The notes beneath the pieces are model-generated. The model saw only the letters and a program-made list of their open reading frames with translations. It was not told where the DNA came from and did not search any database. From contig CAJUDN010000039.1 of assembly GCA_910585355.1 (NCBI GenBank), positions 1-29,312 of the forward strand: DNA of 29,312 bases, read 5' to 3'. The position numbers were made by a program, and so were the translations under genes. This stretch comes from an uncultured Lachnospiraceae bacterium. GTDB taxonomy: Bacteria; Bacillota_A; Clostridia; Lachnospirales; Lachnospiraceae. Below are positions 1-6,329 of the stretch, one piece after another. How positions within the stretch are numbered: the stretch's first letter is position 1; each line of letters opens with the position of its first letter.

Positions 1-2
1 TA

Positions 3-35
3 ACACTCTTTCCCTACACGACGCTCTTCCGATCT
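3..35 (+). other. Illumina TruSeq adapter sequence (artefact)
   Basis: The 33 bases starting ACACTCTTTCCC and ending CTCTTCCGATCT match the Illumina TruSeq read-1 adapter arm as I know it. The following base begins normal coding sequence of the YqeG-like gene. This is untrimmed library sequence at a contig end, not genomic DNA, so the break in the neighbouring gene has no biological meaning. Confidence 0.97.
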
Positions 36-152
36 AACCAGAGTATTATCCACATCAAATATAATGCCCCGATAACCTTTTTTATATAATTCCTCAAATG
101 GGATTTGATACGCGCTGTCCAGATATCTGTCAGGATAAAATTTTTCCAGCAT
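36..152 (-). CDS. YqeG-like HAD phosphatase, N-terminal fragment
   Basis: Only the first 39 codons are present because the contig is cut by adapter sequence. The peptide begins MLEKFYPDRYLDSAYQIPF and ends in the motif DVDNTLV, which is HAD motif I (DxDxT) with the nucleophilic aspartate. The opening Phe-Tyr-Pro-Asp-x-Tyr and the distance to motif I fit the YqeG family of HAD subclass IIIA phosphatases, usually about 170 residues long. The ATG at 152 follows a TAGGAGC ribosome-binding site. It starts 9 bases after the nrdR stop, so the two genes are probably co-transcribed. The cellular substrate of YqeG proteins is not established. Confidence 0.8.
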
Positions 153-161
153 GCGAAGCTC

Positions 162-617
162 CTACTTATTATTTAAAAATTTAGCCAGCTCTTCCATGAA
201 CGCATTGACATCTTTGAATTCCCGGTATACAGAGGCGAAGCGCACGTACGCCACCTCATCCACATCCTTTAGTTTCTTCATCACAAGCTCCCCAATCACA
301 GAGGCCAGCACTTCCTTCTCTTCCATGCTGAAAATCTGATTTTCAATCTCATCAATCATAGTTCTGATCTGCTGGGATGAAACCGGCCGCTTGTGACAGG
401 AAAGCAGGATCCCTTTCTCCACCTTTGAGCGGTCATAGGTTTCTCTGGAATCATCTTTTTTAATAATCATAAGGGGCATGGTCTCTAATTTTTCGTATGT
501 GGTGAACCGTTTTCCGCACTGCTCACACTGGCGCCGCCGCCTTATGGAGCTGTTGTCATCTGCCGGTCTGGAGTCTATCACCTTAGTATCTGACGCATTA
601 CAGAATGGACATTTCAT
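162..617 (-). CDS. nrdR: transcriptional repressor NrdR
   Basis: A 151-residue protein of the usual NrdR length. The N-terminal zinc ribbon has cysteines at 3, 6, 31 and 34, with the family signature around residues 3-41 (CPFC..., SIRRRRQCEQCGKRFTTYE). The rest is the ATP-cone that senses ATP/dATP. NrdR represses ribonucleotide reductase genes when dATP is high. The start is the ATG at 617, preceded by GGGAGG seven bases upstream; the reading frame opens five codons earlier but that extension has no ribosome-binding site. A YqeG-like gene follows at a 9-base gap. No NrdR-box pair was recognised near the gene. Confidence 0.96.
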   Translation of the reverse strand: MKCPFCNASDTKVIDSRPADDNSSIRRRRQCEQCGKRFTTYEKLETMPLMIIKKDDSRETYDRSKVEKGILLSCHKRPVSSQQIRTMIDEIENQIFSMEEKEVLASVIGELVMKKLKDVDEVAYVRFASVYREFKDVNAFMEELAKFLNNK

Positions 618-664
618 ATATGCCTCCCTCAAAACTTTGCTTTTCTGCCGCTATTTTTCCGCCA

Positions 665-781
665 TTCAGGTATCCCCTGAACGGTTATGGCATACAGTCA
701 TGTAAAATCCCCTCGCGATGGGCCGTACTCCGGCGGATGCTGCCGTTTTCATACGGTCAGGTCGGAGAAGACACAGACCTG
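665..781. other. cluster of inverted repeats in the nrdR upstream region
   Basis: Three potential stem-loops follow one another between nrdR and its proposed promoter. CAGGTC at 758-763 pairs with GACCTG at 776-781. CCGTA at 723-727 pairs with TACGG at 752-756 and encloses CGGC (731-734) pairing with GCCG (742-745). TTCAGG at 665-670 pairs with CCTGAA at 676-681. If the promoter at 798-827 is right, these would lie in a leader of about 170 bases. I recognise no known riboswitch class, and chance pairing is possible. Confidence 0.35.
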
Positions 782-797
782 CCTGGACTGTTACGTT

Positions 798-827
798 ATT
801 TTATCATAATCCCTGTGCTTCTGGCAA
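798..827 (-). promoter_or_regulatory. candidate sigma-A promoter for nrdR
   Basis: On the minus strand TTGCCA (822-827) and TAAAAT (798-803) are separated by 18 bases, close to the housekeeping consensus. It points toward nrdR and would give a leader of roughly 170 bases. The rest of the gap, about 828-1195, holds no ORF, tRNA or clear repeat that I can support. Confidence 0.4.
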
Positions 828-1199
828 GCCTTTTGCCGTTCCAAATATGCTATATTCGTAACAGTTTGGCCCTCCGTCTTCCTGCCCGCGTATCATAGAT
901 AAAAAGCGTGCGGCATCTGCCTTATGAAGATTCCGGGTAAAAGGCAATTATGAAAAAAAGCTTTCAGTCCGTTCTTCACCCGGAGTCTTCGCAAGGCTGA
1001 ACTGCTGCCCATATTCTATGGTTTACTTACTCAAATATACAGGAAATCAGGACATTTGGCCGTGTCGTGCGCCTATGCCAGAGGGACGTCGCCATTATCT
1101 GGCTGACCAAAGGCCATAAGCTTCAAAAAGATACTTTTTATATTTTTATTAGGAAAAGCTGATATACTTCCTGGCATCTCCGAAATTTTAAAAAACACC

Positions 1200-1228
1200 T
1201 GTTAAAAAATGGATATTTCATGTATAAT
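1200..1228 (+). promoter_or_regulatory. candidate promoter for the surface protein gene
   Basis: A perfect TATAAT lies at 1223-1228. The hexamer 17 bases upstream, TGTTAA at 1200-1205, is a poor -35 box. The region is AT-rich and the direction matches the large downstream gene. Transcription would start near 1235. Confidence 0.5.
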
Positions 1229-1240
1229 ATAAGTTCCAAA

Positions 1241-1326
1241 GCACTGTTTCCTTCACAAGGCAGTGCCAATGGAGGCGTAATCCGGAGCTCTGTAATCAGA
1301 GGAGGAGAACGCACAGAAAAAGGAGG
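1241..1326 (+). promoter_or_regulatory. leader hairpins and ribosome-binding site of the surface protein gene
   Basis: Just after the predicted start site, GCACTG (1241-1246) pairs with CAGTGC (1261-1266), enclosing CCTT and AAGG around a CAC loop. A second hairpin, CTCTG-taat-CAGAG, lies at 1288-1301. A strong AGGAGG at 1321-1326 sits nine bases before a TTG start. The two hairpins could modulate expression. I could not match them to a cyclic-di-GMP or other known riboswitch. Confidence 0.4.
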
Positions 1327-1335
1327 TTAAGCAAT

Positions 1336-4300
1336 TTGATACGAAATCGGAAAAGGGTGCTTGCATTGGCTGTGGTCTCCGCAATCTCATTCTCTTCTAT
1401 GGGAATGGCAGTTGCGGCAGAACCCATCGAAAAGGATTTCCAGTCGGCCATAATACTTATGGAGGAAGGCAAAGAGGGGGCCGAATTGGAAACTGAGACG
1501 GAAACTTCTGAAGAGACAAAAGCCGAAGACGAAACGGAAGCTTCCAAAGAAACGGAGACCGAAAACCAGACGGAAACTTCTGGAGAAACAGAAGCGGAAA
1601 ACGAAACAGAAGCTTCCAAAGAGACAGAAGCGGAAAACGAAACAGAAACTCCCAAAGAGACAGGCGCAGAAAACGAAACAGAAGCTTCCAAAGAGACAGG
1701 CGCAGAAAACGAAACAGAAACTCCCAAAGAAACAGTCGCGGAAAACGAAACGGAAGTTTCCAAAGAGACAGGCGCGGAAAACGAAACAGAAACTCCCAAA
1801 GAGACAGGCGCGGAAAACGAAACGGAAGCTTCCAAAGAGACAGAGGCGGAAACTTCTGAAGAGACAAAAGCCGAAAATGAAGCAGAAACTTCCGGAAATG
1901 GATCCTCCTCGGCTCTCCAAAAACCTTGCCTCAAACCATCCATAAATCCCATACCTGCTGTCCACGAACACAGCTGGTCAGCGGATTGGAATTATGATGG
2001 AACCTGTCACTGGCACGAGTGCGGCACAAAAGACTGCCCTGTTGCTGAAGACAGTGAAAAAGAGGGATACGGGGAGCATAACTATGATGATTATGGCGTA
2101 TGTACCGACTGCGGCTTTGATGCAATGGAAGGCATTGCCGTAACGGCACTGGAAGGTATCCCAACTTATCAGGAAGCCTATGATGCCATGGCTGCTTTAA
2201 AAGAAGATTTTCCCGAAGGCATGACATGGACAAATTTTGAACCCTACGGGAGCAAAGGCGAACTTGGCGACGTCTACACCTGGAACGGTGGAGCTGTTTA
2301 TGGGGCAAAGAGCGCTGTCGGCTGTATGGCCTTTGCATTTATCCTCAGCGATGAAGCTTTTGGTAATCTGCCTGCAAGGGTATTGGCAAAAGGCAGCTTT
2401 ACATTTGAGGATGTAAAGACAGGCGATATTCTCAGGATAAACAATAACAGCCACAGCGTTATTGTACTCAGAAAGAGTACGGGCGGTGTGACAGTGGCTG
2501 AGGCCAACTATAACGGTACTGTCCATTGGGGACGTTCTATGAGCGCAGCGGCGGTTGAGAAAGCAGATTTTATTATTACGCGTTATCCCAAAGGATATGT
2601 TCCGGACGATGACCCTGATGCCGATGAGGTAATACAGGATGGAACGGTCGGAAGCATTCGCTGGTCCTTAACGGGTTCCAAGGTGCTGACCCTTTCCGGC
2701 AGCGGAGCCATCCCGAATTATTCATCCAGTACCCCTTCACCGTGGAGCGGGTATACCTTTTACACAGTAGTCATTGAGGAAGGGATTACCGGCATAGGGG
2801 ATTATGCTTTTTATCAGAGCGAAGCTCTCAGTGTGTATATCCCTGACAGTGTAAAAACCATCGGACAGAGTGCATTCTATAAGTCCGATTTAGTGGAGGT
2901 AACGATCCCAGGCACAGTTAAAGCCATCGGAAACAGTGCTTTTTATGAGTGCGGGAACCTGATTTCCGCAACTGTTTTGGAGGGTGTGGAAACGATCGGA
3001 GACAGCGCTTTCTATGGCTGTACGTCTTTAGCTTATATTGATTTTCCGGCAAGCATTACATCTGTGGGTGCGGGAGCGTTCATGAGTTGCAAAGAGATGG
3101 TCAGCATGAGATTCAAATCCGGCAGCAGCAATGTGACCCTGGGAGACAATTTATTTTCACAGTGCTGGAAACTGACAGATGTGACGCTTCCCCTGACGGC
3201 AGACCGCATCAGCGCGGGCATGTTCGCATCCTGTACCTCGCTTTCGGAGTTGTATATTCCGGCAACTGTCAGGGAAATTGGTGAACATCCCTTTACTTCG
3301 AGCCTGTATTCAGGAATCATATATTTTGGTGGAAGTGAGACGGAATGGAACCGATTGGCCAACGTCACTTTAAAATACTCTCTGCAGTCCACAAATACAA
3401 CCGTAGTGTTTGATGCCGAATTCGATGATCCTTTTGCCAAAGATCCTGATGATCCCGGCGATTTTAAACCCGGTGAGAACGAGCCCTGCACCAACCATGT
3501 AGATTCGGACAATGACGGTAAGTGCGATATTTGCGGTGAACCAGTGACTCCTGATAAGCCGGGCTCTGATGGCGGTAACGGTGAAGATAATTCAGGCTCT
3601 GGTAGTGGGGACGGCGGCGGCAATACCGGCTCTGATAATGGGAACGGCGGAAACAATACTGGCTCTGGCAATGGAAACGGCGGAAATAATTCCGGCTCTG
3701 GCAATGAAAACGGCGGAAATAATTCCGGCTCTGGCAATGGAAACGGCGGAAATAATTCTGGCTCTGACAACGGAAACGGCGGGAATAATTCCGGCTCTGA
3801 CGGTGACAAAAAAGATCCGGATAACCCTGGTGGCAATAAGCCTCCGACAACGGGTGGTTCTTCTGGCGGCTCCTCCGGCAGCTCCGACGAATCCAGTTCG
3901 TACGAAAGAAACTCTGGCTCTGACAGCGATATCATTTCTAATACGTTCAGGCGGAAAGCAGACGGTTCTTATGTCATTACCAGAACACAAAGAGACGGGA
4001 CTGTCATTTCCATTACCGCGGACGGAAGCGGCAGGGAAAATATAGAAGTCAGGTTACCCGATTCAGAGATTGTTTCCGCCAGTCAGAAGGGAGAAACCGT
4101 TGATCTTCCTATTTCAGCTGTTGAAGCCGCCAAAGACATATCAACAGCGTCGGTGATTACGGTTTACACGCAAAGCAATCAGCCGGTAAAAGTGGCGATT
4201 CCCGTTGTTTTGCCCACCCCGGATACTGTGGCGGTTATTGTCAACGGAGATGGTTCGACAACTGTAATCTCAAGTTCCGTACCGGCGGGAAACCGGATTG

Positions 4301-4842
4301 TGGCATCTCTGCCCAATGGGGCCGCAGTAAAAATCGTGAATAATGGCAGGAGCTTTTCAGATGTTCCGGCGGGGGCCTGGTTTGAGGATGCCGTCTCCTT
4401 TGTTTCTGCCAGAGAATTATTCCAAACCACATCCGAAACTGAGTTCTCTCCCGGCAGCCCAATGACCCGTGCCATGCTGGCCACGGCTCTGGCACGCTTG
4501 GATGGGGCGCAGACCCACGGCGGCGCGACATGGTATGAAAAGGCTGCAGAATGGTCTGCCGCACGCCGCATCTGGGATGGTTCCGAACCAGATAGTAATA
4601 TTACCTGTGGACAGTTGATGACCATGATTTGGAAGTATCATGGCTCCCCTGTGGCAGAAGATAAATTATCCGGCTCTGAATATTCCGGCCAGATGAACGA
4701 GGAACAGAAAGCGATGGACTGGGCCGTGAGAAACGGTTTTGCAGGCATCTTCGGCAAAGAAATTCCAGATCCCCAAAGCCCGGTCAACCGTTCGCAGGCT
4801 GCCTGGGTAATTATGGAGTTTGTAAAAAAATGCGCGCTTTAG
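1336..4842 (+). CDS. modular surface protein: Cys/His peptidase-like domain, BspA leucine-rich repeats, SLH anchor
   Basis: A 1168-residue secreted protein starting at TTG, chosen for the strong AGGAGG nine bases upstream. In order: a signal peptide with likely cleavage after VAA (residue 28); an acidic Glu/Thr tract (about 50-190) built from a 12-residue repeat; a Cys/His-rich module with HEHSW and HWHECG (about 208-260); a domain at about 272-415 with Cys330 in AVGCMAF and His373 in NSHSVIVL, resembling CHAP/NlpC-type cysteine amidases; BspA-type leucine-rich repeats (about 478-650); a DSDNDGKCDICG module near 723; a Gly/Asn/Ser linker of 11-residue repeats (765-819); and about 160 C-terminal residues with SLH-like repeats (FSDVPAGAWFEDAV onward) that should bind cell-wall polymer. 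It probably sits on the cell surface in adhesion or wall remodelling. The peptidase assignment is by motif only and its substrate is unknown. It is transcribed alone. Confidence 0.85.
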   Translation: MIRNRKRVLALAVVSAISFSSMGMAVAAEPIEKDFQSAIILMEEGKEGAELETETETSEETKAEDETEASKETETENQTETSGETEAENETEASKETEAENETETPKETGAENETEASKETGAENETETPKETVAENETEVSKETGAENETETPKETGAENETEASKETEAETSEETKAENEAETSGNGSSSALQKPCLKPSINPIPAVHEHSWSADWNYDGTCHWHECGTKDCPVAEDSEKEGYGEHNYDDYGVCTDCGFDAMEGIAVTALEGIPTYQEAYDAMAALKEDFPEGMTWTNFEPYGSKGELGDVYTWNGGAVYGAKSAVGCMAFAFILSDEAFGNLPARVLAKGSFTFEDVKTGDILRINNNSHSVIVLRKSTGGVTVAEANYNGTVHWGRSMSAAAVEKADFIITRYPKGYVPDDDPDADEVIQDGTVGSIRWSLTGSKVLTLSGSGAIPNYSSSTPSPWSGYTFYTVVIEEGITGIGDYAFYQSEALSVYIPDSVKTIGQSAFYKSDLVEVTIPGTVKAIGNSAFYECGNLISATVLEGVETIGDSAFYGCTSLAYIDFPASITSVGAGAFMSCKEMVSMRFKSGSSNVTLGDNLFSQCWKLTDVTLPLTADRISAGMFASCTSLSELYIPATVREIGEHPFTSSLYSGIIYFGGSETEWNRLANVTLKYSLQSTNTTVVFDAEFDDPFAKDPDDPGDFKPGENEPCTNHVDSDNDGKCDICGEPVTPDKPGSDGGNGEDNSGSGSGDGGGNTGSDNGNGGNNTGSGNGNGGNNSGSGNENGGNNSGSGNGNGGNNSGSDNGNGGNNSGSDGDKKDPDNPGGNKPPTTGGSSGGSSGSSDESSSYERNSGSDSDIISNTFRRKADGSYVITRTQRDGTVISITADGSGRENIEVRLPDSEIVSASQKGETVDLPISAVEAAKDISTASVITVYTQSNQPVKVAIPVVLPTPDTVAVIVNGDGSTTVISSSVPAGNRIVASLPNGAAVKIVNNGRSFSDVPAGAWFEDAVSFVSARELFQTTSETEFSPGSPMTRAMLATALARLDGAQTHGGATWYEKAAEWSAARRIWDGSEPDSNITCGQLMTMIWKYHGSPVAEDKLSGSEYSGQMNEEQKAMDWAVRNGFAGIFGKEIPDPQSPVNRSQAAWVIMEFVKKCAL
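1531..1854 (+). repeat. nine tandem 36-bp coding repeats (Glu/Thr tract)
   Basis: Nine in-frame units of 36 bp encode variants of ETEASKETGAEN and ETETPKETGAEN. Units alternate partly between ASK and TPK versions, which suggests expansion of 72-bp pairs. Such tracts usually form an extended stalk and change length by slippage or recombination. Confidence 0.9.
3628..3792 (+). repeat. five tandem 33-bp coding repeats (Gly/Asn/Ser linker)
   Basis: Five in-frame units of 33 bp encode variants of GSGNGNGGNNS. They form a flexible linker between the leucine-rich repeats and the C-terminal SLH region. The period is exact from 3628 to 3792. Confidence 0.9.
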
Positions 4843-4877
4843 GGCGGCGCTCACAAAACAGTATTAAAAATGTTTTC

Positions 4878-4918
4878 GGGAAACGGCGTGGCTTGCGGTC
4901 TATGCCGTTTTTCCGTTT
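4878..4918 (+). terminator. candidate terminator of the surface protein gene
   Basis: AAACGGC (4881-4887) pairs with GCCGTTT (4904-4910) around a 16-base loop and is followed by T-rich sequence. It lies 36 bases past the stop codon at 4842. The loop is rather large for an intrinsic terminator. Confidence 0.5.
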
Positions 4919-5050
4919 TGCAGATACTCTTCTTAGAAGTCCTGAACCGTGTTGTGAGTATCTTTGCGGGCGTTATGGGAGGCCTTAACGGGCTGATTGC
5001 GTCAGTCCAGAAGTGTAAATCTTACATAGATCGGCAGACGGCAGCGGCAG

Positions 5051-5090
5051 AAAAAGACCCATCAGCGAGCCTGCAAGCATCTGATGGGTC
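5051..5090 (-). terminator. intrinsic terminator reading leftward
   Basis: A perfect 10-bp stem, GACCCATCAG (5056-5065) with CTGATGGGTC (5081-5090), is followed on the minus strand by five T residues (5051-5055). It lies just downstream of the broken transposase and would end leftward transcription toward the surface protein gene. Confidence 0.75.
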
Positions 5091-5111
5091 AACTGATGAT
5101 TGCTTAGGCAA

Positions 5112-5555
5112 TCAGTAAATGACCGTTGGGGGTGTCGCAAAATCATCAAATCTTTTTACCATCTGATAGAAAAGATCCTCACAGGCATCTACCAGAAATC
5201 CCGTACGGAAGCGGGCGATGGTACTGTGGTCCTCCGGTGCTTTCTGTCCGGCCAACAGCCACATAAAGTTGATGTCACGCCTGCAGACGGACTCAATCTT
5301 TCTCGAAGAATAGATGTTTTGTGAATAAGCATAGGTCAGGATCTTGAACATGGTCTTTGGGTCCACTGCCGGATTTCTGCCTTTGGCAGAGTAAGCTCTG
5401 TACAGCAAGCTGTAATCTAATTCCTCCAGTTCGTGGCTCAGCAATCAGACAGATTCATCTTCAGGAACCAGGCTTTCCAGACTTAATGGCAAAACCAGTT
5501 GATAAGGCTCGCCAAATTCGGTATAATTTTTATGGTATTTTAATTTACTTGACAT
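5112..5555 (-). pseudogene. IS1182-family transposase remnant (nonsense codon and 3' truncation)
   Basis: From the ATG at 5555 the frame encodes an IS1182-type transposase N-terminus. After 36 codons a TGA at 5445-5447 interrupts it, in the context VPEDESV-stop-LLSHELEELDY where relatives usually carry Arg, so CGA to TGA is the likely change. The frame then continues with GRNPAVDPKTMFKI, NIYSSRKIE, CRRDINFMWLLAG and HSTIARFR, all typical of the DUF772 region. Homology stops near residue 130, at about 5156, where GGTGTCGCAAAAT (5131-5143), resembling an IS end, is joined directly. The catalytic DDE region, about two thirds of the gene, is missing. This is a non-functional relic. Confidence 0.85.
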
Positions 5556-5575
5556 ATCTTATTATACCACGGATG

Positions 5576-5606
5576 GCAGGTTCTTCGGAGCCTGCTTTTC
5601 TGTTTT
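5576..5606 (+). terminator. UUCG-loop intrinsic terminator
   Basis: GCAGGTTC and GAGCCTGC form an 8-bp stem (one G-U pair) around a TTCG tetraloop at 5576-5595, followed by TTTTCTGTTTT. This is a well-formed rightward terminator, but no intact plus-strand gene precedes it. It probably belonged to a gene lost from the island, or insulates the toxin-antitoxin module from upstream transcription. Confidence 0.6.
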
Positions 5607-5642
5607 AAGAGGTTGATAGTAAAATGCGTCTATCAACCTCTT
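5607..5642. repeat. perfect 12-bp inverted repeat
   Basis: AAGAGGTTGATA (5607-5618) and TATCAACCTCTT (5631-5642) are perfect inverse copies around a 12-base spacer. It directly abuts the UUCG hairpin. There is no T-run on either side, so it may be an element end or a protein-binding site rather than a terminator. Confidence 0.5.
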
Positions 5643-5776
5643 GTATAAGTATGGGATTGTTGCCGCCACGACAAAAAACAGTAAAGGGGCAAATTGTATC
5701 TGCTTCGCAGACCCCTTGACTGCTTTTTCTCAAACACGAATAATAATTTCTCACCAATATGGAAAAACAAAAAATC

Positions 5777-5805
5777 TTGAATTCTTTTACAGATTGTGCT
5801 ATATT
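5777..5805 (+). promoter_or_regulatory. promoter of the antisense antitoxin RNA
   Basis: TTGAAT (5777-5782) and TATATT (5800-5805) are spaced by exactly 17 bases, with a TGC extended -10 just before the second. This strong promoter has no ORF behind it. It drives a short transcript that runs into the 3' end of the opposing toxin gene. Confidence 0.7.
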
Positions 5806-5811
5806 ATAAAC

Positions 5812-5906
5812 ATAGGGAAAACAGCCGCCCACAAAGTGGTTGACCTCCAGTATAGCTTATAAGCCTACCTTCACCGGGCAAGTGACAAGGTAGGCTTATT
5901 TATTTT
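5812..5906 (+). ncRNA. predicted type I antitoxin RNA (RatA-like arrangement)
   Basis: A transcript of about 95 nucleotides is implied by the strong promoter ending at 5805 and the terminator hairpin at 5859-5899. It has no credible ORF. Its 3' end is complementary to the last codons and 3' untranslated region of the holin-like toxin mRNA, which is transcribed from the other strand. This convergent overlap is the arrangement of type I toxin-antitoxin pairs such as txpA/ratA. The ends are inferred. Confidence 0.6.
5859..5906 (+). terminator. terminator of the antitoxin RNA
   Basis: ATAAGCCTACCTT (5859-5871) and AAGGTAGGCTTAT (5887-5899) form a perfect 13-bp stem, with TCAC/GTGA extending it inside. 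TATTTATTTT follows on the plus strand. The right arm directly abuts the toxin stop codon, so the same sequence folds at the 3' end of the toxin mRNA, but without a T-run there. Confidence 0.75.
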
Positions 5907-5995
5907 CGCTTGTTGTTCCTATCTATGTAGGCAAGCAATGCAACAAGAAACGTTCCGAATAGCATTAATAATGTCAATACTTCGTAAGTACTCAT
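5900..5995 (-). CDS. holin-like toxin of a type I toxin-antitoxin module
   Basis: A 31-residue peptide, MSTYEVLTLLMLFGTFLV followed by ALLAYIDRNNKRK. It has one hydrophobic membrane segment (about residues 6-24) and a basic tail, matching the putative holin-like toxin family (Hol_Tox). Such peptides insert in the membrane and are held off by an antisense RNA. The start at 5995 follows GGGAGG by eight bases; an in-frame ATG at 6001 is only two bases from that site and is less likely. It has its own promoter upstream and an antisense RNA promoter facing it. The module appears intact although the surrounding DNA is degraded. Confidence 0.8.
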   Translation of the reverse strand: MSTYEVLTLLMLFGTFLVALLAYIDRNNKRK

Positions 5996-6067
5996 CTGCA
6001 TTACCTCCCCTCTTTTACAAGTTTAGGGAGGCTTACCAACTCGTAACACGGTTGCTTTCTGGAAAAT

Positions 6068-6096
6068 AGTATAACATGAAAGAGGGCTTTATACAA
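6068..6096 (-). promoter_or_regulatory. promoter of the holin-like toxin
   Basis: On the minus strand TTGTAT (6091-6096) and TATACT (6068-6073) are 17 bases apart, with a TGT extended -10. The toxin start is about 70 bases downstream. An identical 8-base direct repeat, GTAGACAG, lies upstream at 6146-6153 and 6168-6175 and could bind a regulator. Confidence 0.7.
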
Positions 6097-6329
6097 GGAC
6101 AAATAAGAATAGTAAATCGTACTCTGGAAGGATATGAAATGAACTGTAGACAGATTGCAGACACACGGTAGACAGTTGTGCATTCTTCTTTGATTTTATT
6201 GGGTTTTTAGGTCTTGCTAAAGTTCGAGTACCGGGCCGCCCGCGCCACTCACATTATCGTTTCCGTTTCCACTCTAATCCTGAGGACAGCCGTCCTGTCG
6301 GATCTTCTGACACCCAGCCTGCCTGCACA
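6097..6329. other. non-coding island remnant
   Basis: No gene is supported here. It contains the GTAGACAG direct repeat (6146-6175). A stem-loop of AGGAC with GTCCT lies near 6281-6297, flanked by ATCC and GGAT, just past the 3' end of the SUKH-LRR gene. It has no T-run. Confidence 0.5.

Noticed and set aside
1241..1326. Possible cyclic-di-GMP riboswitch before the surface protein gene
   Set aside because: The conserved GEMM core sequences are absent; only two simple hairpins are visible.
3033..3935. 300-residue minus-strand ORF inside the surface protein gene
   Set aside because: Its Pro/Glu repeats simply mirror the Gly/Asn/Ser repeats of the real gene on the other strand.
4870..5118. 82-residue plus-strand ORF after the surface protein gene
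   Set aside because: It runs through the candidate terminator and two other hairpins, has no ribosome-binding site at its start and resembles no family I know.
5605..5832. 75-residue minus-strand ORF in the island
   Set aside because: It crosses the perfect inverted repeat and the antitoxin promoter, has no good start site, and its Cys-rich content looks like a non-coding translation.
6200..6245. Sequence around GTTCGAGTACCGGG resembling a tRNA T-arm, a possible attachment site
   Set aside because: The T-stem does not pair and no acceptor or anticodon arm can be built, so neither a tRNA nor a tRNA-derived attachment site is supported.
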